From Isoetes taiwanensis (taxonomy: Eukaryota; Streptophyta; Lycopodiopsida; Isoetales; Isoetaceae), in contig JAJEKV010000091.1 of NCBI GenBank assembly GCA_021234155.1, positions 62,001-126,000 of the forward strand: 64,000 nt of DNA. The letters are read 5' to 3'. Below the pieces are notes generated by a model, which was not told the DNA's origin, searched no databases, and saw nothing but the letters and a program-made list of their open reading frames with translations. Shown here in pieces: positions 32,004-43,190 of the stretch. Position 1 is the stretch's first letter; each line of letters begins with the position of its first letter. The translations under genes and the position numbers were made by a program.

Positions 32004-33601
32004 TGTGACGCTCCCTGAACATATACGACCCTTGGCCGTATACATACGGGGACTTTCCCCTCCCATGGCAACCAACTTGCCATAAGCAGGGCCCTCCGTC
32101 TAACTCGGGCCGTCTATAATAAGACGCTCAAGTGAAGGACACAGAGGGGTCATTTGGCCCACGCCTTCAATGGGCGCCTACGTCGCGGAAGCGTGAATAT
32201 TATATATAAATAACCACCACGAAGGGTGGCACATCCATCCAAATACCAACGGCAAAGAATATGCATCTAAACCTAAGAAAACACCCCAAACTCAAGGTTC
32301 TACCCCGGTTCCGACTCCTGTGAGGGTAACTGACGGCTTGGCCTCAAGAGATCGCCATGTGAGATATAACCCGGCGTTGGCTGGCATAGAACATCGGGCT
32401 AGGGTGGTCCACTCCATCCGCCCCTCCCGTGCACACTTTGCGGATGGGTTAATTCACGCTATGTTTTCGCTATAGCTTAGGGAGACGCAGGGCTCGAGGC
32501 ATCACCCCGGCCGAGCCTACTCCGGGGTTCATGAAGCCCCGTCCGATGAGGGGGTCGGGAGGCGTCCCCTTCCGTAATCACAAGTGGTTCCATGGGTGAG
32601 CTAGAGAATACGTGCCGCATCCGCACCCGACTTACTCACCCTAAATCTACTCAAAGTGCAAGGTGCCCCATACGGGTCACACCTCTACACCTGTGGAGTG
32701 TCGGACCCATACCCCGCCCTACGCGTGACCCGGCTATCGCCTAGCTCACTGTAGGGAGTCTCGGGGAGCCTTTTATGTTCGTGCAAGACCCCACCCCACT
32801 TCACCTTTGTGTTCCTTTGTCCGGTGCTAAGCCAGCACCATAGCATCTATGACCCGGTGGGCTCTTGTGCAAAAAGCCGCAATTAACGGGATAATACTGA
32901 GGGGCTCTATCTAGGAGCATACTACAATAAATGACTCAGAGGTCTCTACCCCCTTAATTCCCCCATTTCGAGTAATATTAGGCCAAGAACCATCAATCCA
33001 TCCTTACGAGCAAAACCGCATTCAGAATATAAAGAGAATTTACCTTTACAATCAAGGGTTAGTTCCTACGAGTAAAACACGAGAGAGAAACGGACCAACA
33101 ACCCAAACAGCGGGTGCCCAAGTGGGGCTATCCTAGAATTCACAACTACTCTAGCCACCCACCGTGTTTCTCTTTGGACCCGTTGTCATTGGGGATTTCC
33201 ATCTTCTTGGTCTTGGTGTTCAACTCGACACAGAAGGGTGGCGTCCAACTGCTCAAGGTGGCGCTCAGCTCTGGTCACAAGGGTGGCGCTCCACTGTTCA
33301 AGGTGAGTTGTGGCTGATATGGGGGTGGTGATCCACCCTATTGATCCCAATTAGCATTACCATGTTAGCCAATCGAGGGTGGCCACGTGGCGCCTTCCCA
33401 AGCCATAATTAACTTAATTATGGCTTTTAAATATTAGTTCCTTAGTTATAGGTTATTATCCTTAATAGTTACATTAGCATAGCTAATTTAATCTCTTTTA
33501 GGTCAACCCCCTAGGTTACCATACCCCATGGTGGCGTATCTATACTAGGTGACGTGTCAATATATTTATACGTATACCGTATAAATACTTGGAACGTCAC
33601 A
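32004..33601 (-). repeat. Outer element 3' LTR (1598 bp)
   Basis: Ends TGTGACG and CGTCACA. Matches 54646-56272 throughout with scattered substitutions and small indels. In element orientation it begins TGTGACGTTCC and is soon followed by a near-palindrome around ATTTATACGGTATACG (33566-33592). Confidence 0.93.
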
Positions 33602-33614
33602 TTCTCCGCTCCTT
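33602..33614 (-). promoter_or_regulatory. Outer element polypurine tract
   Basis: AAGGAGCGGAGAA on the minus strand directly abuts the 3' LTR start, the place and composition expected for the plus-strand primer. Confidence 0.75.
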
Positions 33615-34199
33615 AGAATTAATGCTGTCCCCAGCATTGGGTTAGATACAAATGTAGTAATTGACGTTATGAAGGAAGAGAATTCCTTATTTCAGAAGAT
33701 AATGTATTAAAACTTCAAAGTTTAAAACAGTTCAAGCACCGAGGTGCAGTTCACATGATTATCATAAGCAACAAATTCAAGGACCGAAGTCCAATATCAA
33801 AAAGCAGCGTAACACTAAAGAACTATGTGTAAACACCATGAAAACGGAGAAAGTCGGGTCATCAGCAACCCCCTATACATGGGCAGGTCACGTACTGCTT
33901 ACTGGCCTGCACATGTCAATATATCAGTTTTCATAGATAAAATAATTAGGTTGTGGTTGAAGGGTCCACCCCCTAAAAGAATAAAAGAAAATTTATCTAC
34001 AAGGAACCTATCATGCGTATGGTTCGCAATTCATTGCGGCGTAAGGAATGGTCACGTTCCTATTATAGCCAAGATGAATGCGGCTAAGAACTACATGCTT
34101 TACAGGCAGTTCGTGGTCGTGTCACATTGACAGTACACCACGTCCTAAGGAACACGAAGGTGATCCCATCATCGGTAAATGTTGTTAATTACGATGCAT
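33615..34199 (-). other. Outer element 3' untranslated region
   Basis: Between the chromodomain and the PPT. No open frame of note on the element's strand. Confidence 0.5.
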
Positions 34200-34490
34200 C
34201 TACCCCTCTACTGATTCTCGGCGAATCAAGTCTTCAAGCTTACCGCCGGGAGCGGGGTTGATAGCATCGTTGATGGTGCGGCCTTGAGATTCGCGCATGA
34301 AATCCGGATAGTGCTTGTCAAGATCTGTTTGCATCATCCACGTAGCATCCTCGACTGGCAAGTGTTTCCACTTGACCAAGTATTGTAACATTTGAGTCCT
34401 CCTGGTCTGTTTATAAGCTCGATCAAGAAGAGCTTCAGGCACTATCTCTAGCTGCTCCTCTGTCATTTCCAGGAGGGTTGGGGTTTCCAA
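34200..34490 (-). CDS. Chromodomain at the integrase C-terminus
   Basis: The 96-residue frame carries a chromodomain: IVPEALLDRAYKQTRRTQ, then the core YLVKWKHLPVEDATWM (residues about 38-53), as in other chromovirus integrases where YLVKW and the ATW tryptophan are conserved. Chromodomains of this class guide integration by binding chromatin. It overlaps the integrase frame by 28 nt in another frame (34463-34490), which may be a single-base mutation or natural recoding. The N-terminal aromatic-cage position before EALLD is not obvious, so methyl-lysine binding is not assured. Confidence 0.8.
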   Translation of the reverse strand: METPTLLEMTEEQLEIVPEALLDRAYKQTRRTQMLQYLVKWKHLPVEDATWMMQTDLDKHYPDFMRESQGRTINDAINPAPGGKLEDLIRRESVEG

Positions 34491-35797
34491 ACCTCCTTTG
34501 GATCAGGGGTGTGCTGCTTTAGAAGACTCACATGAAAAACCTTGTGGATCTTTAAGCGGGGTGGCAAGTCCAGGCGATATGCTTGCTCCCCAATACGTTC
34601 AGTGATTTTGAACGGTCCAGCCCATCTGGGTGCCAACTTCTTGCAGTTACCAATCTTAAGCTTGGCTTGTTTTACCTTAATCTTAAGCCAAACCGATTCA
34701 CCCACCTGGAAGACTCGTGGGGTCCTGTGCTTATCTGCTACACTCTTTTGACGACTGCGTGCAGCTAGCAAGTAACCACGTACTTCCTCGACCAAAGCTT
34801 GCATCTCCAGGAGGAGTTGTTGAGAAACCTCCACTTTCGACACGGGGTTGTGCCATGTGTCAGGAGTAAGGCATTGATAACCATAATTTATCATGAAAGG
34901 AGACATTCTGGAAGACTCCTGTTTCATACTGTTATAGGCAAACTCTACTAGATAAATATAGTCAGCCCATTGGGATTGCTTACTCCACACATAACTTCGT
35001 AGCATATCCTCTATGATACGATTGGTACGCTCTGTCTGACCATCTGTCTGAGGATGATATGCGGTACTCATAGCAAGCTTGGTCTGGATGGTGGTGAAGA
35101 AATCCTTCCAGAATGCACTTACAAATTTGGGATCTCTGTCAGATACAATAACCCGTGGCATTCCGTGCAACCTGAAAATCTCCTTTGCGAAAAGCAAGGC
35201 GGTGTCGAAGGCAGTGTCGGTGGTACGACATGGCAAGAAGTGAGCCATTTTTGACAATTTGTCGACGACCACCATTAGTGCATCATAGCCACGGAGAGTT
35301 CGTGGCAGTCCCACAATGAAATCCATGGTTATTACTTCCCACTTTGCGTGGGGCACATCCAAAGGCTGTAGCTCTCCTGGAAGTCTTAGTTGCTCCGCCT
35401 TGGTTTGCTGACACACTTGACACTGCTTAATATATCTAGCAATATCCTTCTTCATCGAAGGCCAAAAGTAGCTAGAACGGATTTTAAAATAGGTCTTCAT
35501 AAATCCTGCATGTCCAGCTATAGGGCTGTTATGTGTGTCATGGAGGATTAACTTACGCACTCCGGAAGTCTGAGGTACACACAACTTATCCTTGTGATAT
35601 AACAGATTGCCCTCTTTCCTATATGAACGGAAAGCTTCGCGTTCTTTATCTGTGCGTGCCTCCTTACTCAAACTAGCCCATATTTCACAGAACTCGAGAT
35701 CCGTAGCCAAGGTCTGTGCTATCTGTTTCCCAAACTCACTTGTGAGTGTAGAAATTGCATTACAATGGGTTCGGGTTACCGAGGGGTGGCGTGACAA
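34463..35797 (-). CDS. Outer element integrase (444 residues open)
   Basis: Zinc-binding HHCC domain at residues about 84-134 (HDTHNSPIAGH, then CQVCQQTKA), catalytic core with D159 (ITMDFIVGLP), D220 (VIVSDRDPKF) and E256 (TDGQTERTNR), and GPY/F module (RWAGPFKITERIGEQAYRL). All catalytic and zinc residues are present and the frame is uninterrupted. The methionine given as start is internal to a gag-pol polyprotein. The enzyme joins element cDNA to host DNA. The intactness contrasts with the broken RT just upstream. Confidence 0.92.
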   Translation of the reverse strand: MSRHPSVTRTHCNAISTLTSEFGKQIAQTLATDLEFCEIWASLSKEARTDKEREAFRSYRKEGNLLYHKDKLCVPQTSGVRKLILHDTHNSPIAGHAGFMKTYFKIRSSYFWPSMKKDIARYIKQCQVCQQTKAEQLRLPGELQPLDVPHAKWEVITMDFIVGLPRTLRGYDALMVVVDKLSKMAHFLPCRTTDTAFDTALLFAKEIFRLHGMPRVIVSDRDPKFVSAFWKDFFTTIQTKLAMSTAYHPQTDGQTERTNRIIEDMLRSYVWSKQSQWADYIYLVEFAYNSMKQESSRMSPFMINYGYQCLTPDTWHNPVSKVEVSQQLLLEMQALVEEVRGYLLAARSRQKSVADKHRTPRVFQVGESVWLKIKVKQAKLKIGNCKKLAPRWAGPFKITERIGEQAYRLDLPPRLKIHKVFHVSLLKQHTPDPKEVWKPQPSWK

Positions 35798-37126
35798 TGC
35801 ATCCGAACCACATTGTGCTTTCCGTGCTTATACATGATCTCAAAATCATATTCTTCAAGAAATTCCATCCATCTCCTCCTCGGACGGAGGTTGAGGTTGG
35901 TTGGGTGGATAAATAATCTGAGACTTTGGTGATCCGTGTCCAACTGGAATCTTCTACCAAGGAGGTAGTGTCTCCATATTCGCAGAAGCATGAACAACAC
36001 TAACAACTCCCCTGATCATGGGTAGGATATCGCCGTTTCGTCTCGCTCATCTTCTTTGAATCATAGGCAATAACCCTCCCTTCTTGCATCGAGGACTCCA
36101 CCGGTGGCAATTTGACCGGCATCTGCGGGCCACTAGTTTATCCTTGTCGGGATCGGGCAATGTGAGAGCGGGTGCCGGCGTTAAGGCATCTTTAAGTCTG
36201 CCGGAAATTTCCCCGAAGCTTAGTCTTCCGGTGCTCCATCCAATCCTTCACCTTCTCATGCTCGTAAGGTTTGTAAGAGGTGCTGCAATCCTTGCAAAAT
36301 CCTTTACAAACTTTCGATAGTATCCTCGCTAATCCCAAGAAACTTGGGACCTCGGAGACATTTTTGGAATAGGCCATTCCCTTACGGCCTCTATTTTTTT
36401 GCCGGATCTGTAGCAATTCCCTCCGCAGTAAAATGATATGGCCCAAATAGTCAACCTTTGGAGTGGCAAACTTGCACTTAGAGAACTTGGCAAAAAGCTG
36501 ATGACGCCTTAACTTTTGTAGGGCCAATTTAAGATGTTTTTCATGCTCTTCTAGAGTCTTTTGTAGATGAGAATGTCGCCAAAGAAAATGACAACAAAAT
36601 CATCCAAGTATTGTCGGAAAACATCGTTCATTAACCGCGATAAACGCTATGGGGCATTAGTTAATCCAAAGGCATAACGGTAAACTCATAATGCCCATAT
36701 CTAGTGCTAAAAAGCAGATTTATGGATGTCCTCCTCTTTAATCCTTATCCGATGATATTTTGAGCGAAGGTCAATCTTTGAAAAATATTTGGCCCCTTGC
36801 AACGATCCATTAGATCATCTCGCTCTCGGCAAAGCATAGCGATTTTGATGGTATGCTTGTTGAGTTGCCGATAATCAATACACATTCTCAAGGAGCCGCC
36901 CTTTTTCTTTACAAAAAGAAGAAGGGAAGGGCTAAACGCTAGGTCTAATAAAACCTAGGTTTAGTAGCTCTTGAAGGTGCTTCTTAAGCTGCCAACTCGG
37001 GGACTCATACAGTGCAGGGGCCTTGCTGGTAGGCTTAGTGCCCGGCTCTAAAGCTATCTCACATTCTACCCCTCTAAAAGGAGGAAGCTTCGGATCTAAA
37101 TGCCGGGAAAAGATCGCTAAATTCAT
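35776..37126 (-). pseudogene. Outer element reverse transcriptase and RNase H, frameshifted
   Basis: The RT start is clear at 37126-36932 ([19 protein letters not shown], then [16 protein letters not shown]). The palm at about 36680-36560 reads AFGLTNAP, a stop, and LMNDVFRQYLDDFVV followed by FFGDILIY, so the catalytic pair that is normally DD reads GD. The connection domain follows at 36500-36420 (LFAKFSKCKFATPKVDYLG), and the RNase H end at 36006-35776 (FQLDTDHQSLRLF, YKHGKHNVV). Frame changes separate the segments. Confidence 0.82.
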
Positions 37127-37244
37127 GGAGAATACCGGGCAATCCCCCGTGGCAAGGTGTTGATTACTTGGTTTTGCTTAGCATCCGACTCAATGGAAGC
37201 AAAGTCTAATAACGCAGAGGAGCTTTTGCTAGCATGCGATAGCT

Positions 37245-37610
37245 TTATCTAACCGGGCCGAATGGACATAGACCGCATGATAGGGTTGAATGGTTCACCG
37301 TTATAGTTACGCGGGCTCCATTAGCTGCGTTGAAGGTAACTTCTCTCTTCTCGCAATCTATGTTGGCTTTTGCAGATGCCAAGAATTCCATTCCAACAAT
37401 GAGGTCGTATTTGCCAATATCCATTAACTCGGCACCCATAGCAACTGGTGCGCCTGGCAACTGCATCTTAAGGTTGATGCGACGACCATGAGTATGTCTA
37501 ACCTTACCACTGGCTAAAGTGACAGGCCTCGGTCGTGACCTTACGGTTTCCAGTTGTAGGACCTGGGCCATTCTAGGAGAAGCAAAATTATGTGTACTCC
37601 CCGTATCCAT
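37245..37610 (-). CDS. Outer element aspartic protease
   Basis: Retropepsin: active-site MDTGSTHNFASPRMA at the start of the frame, flap region and the second conserved block YDLIVGMEFLASAKANIDCE. One DTGS per chain, so it acts as a dimer to cleave the gag-pol precursor. The true N-terminus lies upstream in the polyprotein. Frame open for 121 residues. Confidence 0.85.
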   Translation of the reverse strand: MDTGSTHNFASPRMAQVLQLETVRSRPRPVTLASGKVRHTHGRRINLKMQLPGAPVAMGAELMDIGKYDLIVGMEFLASAKANIDCEKREVTFNAANGARVTITVNHSTLSCGLCPFGPVR

Positions 37611-37659
37611 AAGAATTACAAAAGGCTTACTGTCTACTTGGCCTATGGTGGAAATGACA

Positions 37660-38707
37660 AACAGTGACTTTCAAGATTGCCGGTTTCTATAGCTGCAAAG
37701 ATATGAGACGACCGCGGAATGTACTCGGGAGCCGCCCTCGTCGCCAGGTAATGTTGACTCAATATCGCCCCAGCCAAGGTCGGCCATGGCCACCGGTAGG
37801 CCTCTGGGTAACATATGGGCAATTTCGCATGAAGTGTCAGGCCTCATACACTGTAACATGCCTTATCTCTACAAGCAGCTGTTCTTCGCCTCTTTAGGAA
37901 TGGATCAGAAGAGGTTTCGAACTTCCTTACAAAGATTGTTCTCGCTTATCCGGCGTGCTAAAAGCGACTTTCTTCTCCGGGCTAACCGTGAAGAGTTCTG
38001 GCTGAGAGGGCCCCGGACTTGGAGAGCGGGGTTTGTAAGGTGTGGACGGCCGTGGGTCGCAGTAAGGAGCGGGACGCTGGATCGACGATTCCTTGGTATG
38101 TCCTCCTCGAGGCTCAATGCTTTAGCCTCACCGCCAGAACCGATTTCGGTCGATGGCCTTAACCATCCGTTTGATCGATGGTGCCAAACCCTCAATATAG
38201 CCCTCCATCGCCCTTTTTTCATTCATACCAGGTACATACGATCTCAAAGCATAAACTCATCCGTAAGCTCAGACGGACATACTCTTCTGCTCCAACGTAG
38301 AAAGTTCGGATCTGTTGGCATTTATGTGCACGGGGCACATAATGCGATTTGAAAACCTTGGCAAACTTTCTGAAGTTGCATCTACTCTGCCCGGATGTTT
38401 GGCTCGGCATAGCCCTTCCACCAAATACGGGCAGCTCCGGTAAGGTTTGTGGTGGCAACCTTTCCTGTATCCTTCTCTGTCATGCCATAGGACCTGCCGA
38501 ACTCCTTCATTTCGTCCAGCCAGGATTCGGCATTCAAGCCGCCTCTAGATTTCCCATCAAACTGGGCCAATTTCCTATTCTTCCATATACTAGTTATGGC
38601 TGTATCAACTGTCTTGCGGTACTCCTTATCTCGGTGCTTTGCATGGCCACCAGATGATGCGGATGATTCAGATGACACTGAAGTGGCAGACTTTGAGGAG
38701 GTGGCAC
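37660..38707 (-). pseudogene. Outer element gag, 3' part
   Basis: Capsid segment in the frame at 38678-38382: FDGKSRGGLNAESWLDEMKE and ATTNLTGAARIWWKGYAE, typical of chromovirus gag. Farther left, frameshifts break the nucleocapsid. A zinc-knuckle remnant (HFMRNCPYVT in one frame) is visible near 37830. The gag N-terminus lies on the other side of the inner element (49790-50150). Confidence 0.75.
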
Positions 38708-39297
38708 TGTTTGGGGTCTGGGTTCGGGAACTCCTGGAAGACAGCCCTCTGTGAGGACCCGTGGATCTAACAGGAGAGTCCGGGGGACTATGTCACGCGG
38801 GATTTGCAAGAAGAGAAGAAAAAGAAGAAAACAGAACAAATGAGAGAAAGATGATAAGCTTCCTTGATATCAATGATGAGAATACATGAGCTCTCGCAAT
38901 AGAGAGAAAACTGAAAGGAGACAAGACTCAAAACTCATTAAAAAACTCATGTGCTAACTCTACTCATATATATAGTACAATGGCCTTGGGCCCAATATAG
39001 ACACTCTGACTGATCTCGGTGCCGACTCCTGGAAGGAGGCCTGATTTGCAGGAATGTTGGCGGTGCCTCTTGAAGTGCCTAGAATCACGCTGAGCTGACG
39101 CGGGCGGTGACGGGCCGTCACTTATCTGAGCGGCGCCTCTTGTTGACGGCCAAAGGCTTTGACTGCGTGGTCTGGCCGCTTGGTCTTCAAGGGAGCCTTT
39201 GATGACCCGACCCGTGGGTCGACCGAGGATCCTTGAGCTTGACCTCGGGTCTGTCAGATGCATGAATAGTCCCGCACCGGGAGGCACGGGACTAACA
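38708..39297 (-). repeat. Inner element 3' LTR (about 590 bp)
   Basis: Plus-strand ends TGTTTGGGGTC and GGGACTAACA (TG..CA). Matches 49205-49789. A TATATATA run at 38968-38975 is a candidate TATA box. Confidence 0.88.
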
Positions 39298-41024
39298 CTC
39301 CCCACCAAACCACACTTTCGAGTGAAGAAAAAGGAGGAAGTGTTTCCGAGGGCGGGAAGCCATGCATGCGGAAGTGATCCTCACGGAGTGAGGACGTGCA
39401 CCATTATGGTAACCGGGCTTATGAGATCCCGGGCGTGAGTGAAGAGCGGGAGGAGTGTTTTGGCCAAGGGCGGGATCTGCATCAATAAGAAAGCGAGCCG
39501 CACCATGTCTTCAAGGGGGCGGCCGTATGTCTGAAGAAATGTACCGACATTCCATGAGGAGACAGTCCAAGGCCAAAGGCACCGCATTAATCGGCATTCG
39601 GATTGCAAGAAAAATGGGACGCTGCCGATTTAAGGAGCTTAGCAAAATGCATTTGAGAGCAGCAAAAATCCCGCTTGAAGATGGACGAAGGATCAGGTGA
39701 GGTGGAGGCATTCCGCAAGAAGGTGTCAAGACCATGAAACGCATCCGGCCGCTGCCAACCACGCCGCATTAGCAATGTAGATCCAATTGGTGGTGGTGTC
39801 CGAGTGGCACCTTCTTCCCAATGTGAGCCCGCGAACAAAACGTGGATCCCACCGGAGATCCGTCGAGATCTGAGGTGGTGTCCATCCCGCATGACCATCC
39901 ATGACCTTGGTCCAAAAAGGAAGGCCAATCGAAGTCGGGAACACGGGGCATGGAGGTACGCCGGGGAAGCATAGGGAGAAGGAACCATGCCCGGCGTGGG
40001 TTGTTGAGCGGTCTCCCCAATTGACCGACAAGATCCGGATCAAGAGCCCGACACCAACAATCCCAAAGAGAAGCGAGAGTCGAGAGTTGACAGGAGGGTT
40101 ATCCCATCCCGTGGGGACCGCGTCTTGCTATCCAACGAGCTTGTAAATCGATTGTAACTCCGCGAGGTGTTTGATATAAATTTGTGCATAGGGAAGATCC
40201 TCTCGATGTCCTAGATACTTCCCGATTTGTTGCCTCGCTTGCGAGAGAGATAAATGATTGGCAAGCTCGGGCATGTACTCGATGAAGAGTTTGGGTCCGA
40301 AAGCAGATCCGCAAGATATGGATTGTTATCCCGAAGCACCCATTGCACGTTGGGGTCACCCCGAAAAAGTCGGGCGTGGCCCATTTCCAAAGTGTTCGTG
40401 TATCACCCGGATAGAAATCATGAAATATGTAAGCCATGGGCTGAACCACTCAAGGTGATAAAGTCCGGATCGGCACGTTGTATGAGATCAAAGACTACAA
40501 GGGCACAAAGACAACCCTTTGTCTTCAATGGAGAGTTCTAGCCAACCAAGAAAATCTGCAGACCGCCGAGGGAATATCCACGGGGCCATCGCCGCATGCC
40601 ACCAAAGGAAGAGGTGGCGCCGAGCAACCACATAATCGCGGATAGCGGGAGGGAACGGGAAGTCAACGGGGCATTTCGCTAAGAATGGCGGTATGGGCGC
40701 CAAGTTTTGCTCGGAGCCTCCTCGCCAGATGAATAGCTTGCCGCAGATTGTTGTTCAAGATCTCGGATCCGTTGTCCCTTTCAAGCAAAGGCGCGGACTG
40801 GTCACGGACCCGTTTCTGAGAAGTGTTGACCTGGGAGGAGGATTTCCCCGGAGTATTGAGACGAAGCACAGCAATCTCCGCGTCATCCAAGATCTTCGCT
40901 TTACGCACCTCTGTAAGTCGATCTTGAAGAGAGGTGAGCCGAGATGTCCGTAGAAAGCCGAGCCGTCAAGGAGGCTAATTTGAGCGCCCCGCTCGTAAGG
41001 TTTTGAACTTGAGTGCTGAAATTT
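39298..41024 (-). other. Inner element region between the extra ORF and the 3' LTR
   Basis: No frame with recognisable domains. Open stretches on both strands are short and mutually overlapping. Probably long 3' untranslated sequence or decayed coding sequence. Confidence 0.4.
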
Positions 41025-42258
41025 TCACACGCCGGAGTACAAGGCATTGAGCTTAGCAATATCTGCGCCCTTGGTACTCGGGAGAGATGCTTTGGACTTG
41101 TTGTGCTCCAATAAAGTCTGAATTTCTGGTTGGAGCTGAGCCCGCTGATCTGGGTTGAGTTGGCTGACTTGAGCTTGTGCACTTTTGAGATCTGCATGAG
41201 CCTGTAAGAGAGCTTCATGCTTGTCTTGAAGTTTGGCCTCCAAAGTTGCAACTTGGGCAGTTGCAGCTTGAAGGTCCTGGTGTACCGCATCAGAGGCCTC
41301 TAGTGCCCGTTGAACCCCGCTCATAAGAGCGTCTTGGGATTCTTGTAACTTGAGAGCAGCAGCTTGAGCATCCTGCTGATACTGATACAACAACTGACGA
41401 GGGTGTTGTGGTGGTGGAGCTGGCTGTTGCCTGGTTTGGGATGTTTGGGAAAAATGGTGTGAAGTGGATGGTGTAGCGGAGGAGGAGACAGTGACATGGG
41501 TGTGTCTTGTGTGGACATGATGTGGGAAGACGGGCGTGAAGTGCCAGCTTGGTGAGTGATTGGAAGGGAGCGCTGAGTGGAATTATGAGAATTTGGTGGT
41601 GTGGGAGGGAAGTAATGACGGATGAGGGCTTGAAAGTGGCCTCCCACAGAAACTTCAGAAATGGAAGTGGTACCCCTAAGGCGGTCCATTTCTTGGAGAA
41701 GACGATAGAACATCATTTGGGGCCAATCTATGTGGTGTTTGGAGTGTGTAGCAGTGAGGACCAGGTTATAGAAAGGCTTATTGATATGGGTGTTCTTGAT
41801 AGAATACCCAAGGAACTTTCGCCACGTAAATTTAACAAAGGTTTCATGAGGTTTTGTCGATATTGGTCGACGATGGACATTGGCATGATAAGCAGGTGCA
41901 CCAAACTCGGTGACATCGAGATCCTGTATAGCAGACCATGATACACAAGGGGTGTGCAAGGGAATATGAAATACCTCAGAAATCAAATGTTGAGTCAACG
42001 AAATGGTGGTGCCATCGACCACGCTGGTGTAGCCTTGGGTCGTTAACGATATTGGCGATGAACCGCCTAACCGGTCGGGATTTGGAGCCGGAAGTTCCAT
42101 TTGAGAGAATTCGTAAAGTCGGTGTCGTCAAATGACTTCTTTATTTGGGCCAACAAGGGCTTCACGGAAAGTGGGCGCCAAGAAGGATACTGTGATGCAA
42201 AAGGGCCGGATCCTTGGGAGCAAAGAGCTTGAAGTGTAGAAAATCTTGGGGCAGCCAT
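41025..42258 (-). pseudogene. Inner element extra ORF in the envelope position, frameshifted
   Basis: An ATG at 42258 (MAAPRFSTLQALC) opens a frame that a shift near 42080-42100 passes to a 259-residue frame (42100-41321; LISEVFHIPLHTP, HETFVKFTWRKFLGYS, DWPQMMFYRLLQEMDRLRG). A further shift leads to an Ala/Gln/Leu-rich heptad region (41393-41025; AQAAALKLQESQDALMSG, VATLEAKLQDKHEALLQAH) expected to form a coiled coil. The middle part resembles plant-transposon ORF-1-like domains. No signal peptide or membrane anchor is evident, so I would not call it an envelope protein. Function unknown. Confidence 0.65.
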
Positions 42259-43084
42259 GGTAACGATGTGCTTAAACGAAGAGTGATTCCAAAGGCGGAA
42301 GACGAAAAGTCGAAAGCACGGAGGACAAAGGCGCAGCAGAGGAACGAAAAAGGTTTGTTTTAGGGCGCACAACCGGGAGGCTAAGAGGTATGAAGAGGCT
42401 AAACCGAACCGTTGATGGTGCCAAAGTGTCAAAAGATGCCAAGAAGGGTATTGAGAGGCAAAAATTTGGCTAAGTCCCAAAAACGTAAGGGAGAAGCAAT
42501 GAACGGTGAGGATGAGACGGAAAGAAGGATCGGATGTGACGGTGGCAAAGGACACACATTAATGTTCGACGGGCGTGAAAAGAAGGAATGGCATTCAATC
42601 TGGCAACTCAAAGTGGGATATCATTAAAAGGAATGTGTCAAGGTACCCGGCTAGATATGCTACGGAGAAAAGATTCTCATTTTAGAAACAGCCTTGCATT
42701 GCAAACACGCTGGCGATTTGTGTGATTGGTCCACGCCGACAAGGAAGTCCTCGATTGGCTATATAAGACGAACCGAGAGGAACGAAGGCATCCGATGGCT
42801 TCGCGATGGTCTTCCGGCTTGAACGAAGACCGCACGATGCCCACTAACCGTCAGGAGTGGATCACTTGCAAGATGAATTGTCGGATCTCGGCGCCGCCAC
42901 AATCGGGCATTCGAATGGGACGGCTGGTGTGCGGGGATGGTGAACATCCCGACCAAGACCAACGGGATGGAGGTGGTTTTGCACCTTCATTTGGGATCCG
43001 GAGCAGAACCTCTACCATCTCCTCTCAGATCACCGCGCTCCGAACCCGGAGTAGAGGGTTTTTCCTCTTAGGACTTAGTAAATA
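42259..43084 (-). other. Spacer between inner integrase and the extra ORF
   Basis: No supported coding region. Confidence 0.4.
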
Positions 43085-43147
43085 GGGCTCTGAGCCCGTT
43101 TTTGTATATAGGGCAGTGCCCATAGCGGAAATAGCTGGGCTGCGCCC
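43085..43147 (-). repeat. Three GGGC-N3-5-GCCC palindromes
   Basis: GGGCTCTGAGCCC (43085-43097), GGGCAGTGCCC (43111-43121) and GGGCTGCGCCC (43137-43147), starting every 26 nt, just beyond the integrase stop. Each can form a 4-5-bp GC hairpin in the element RNA. Confidence 0.8.
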
Positions 43148-43190
43148 ACATTTTGTAAAAATCTCCACTATAATATAATATACCGCCTTT

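Noticed and set aside
37786-38352. 188-residue plus-strand frame
   Set aside because: Antisense to the outer gag; no recognisable domain.
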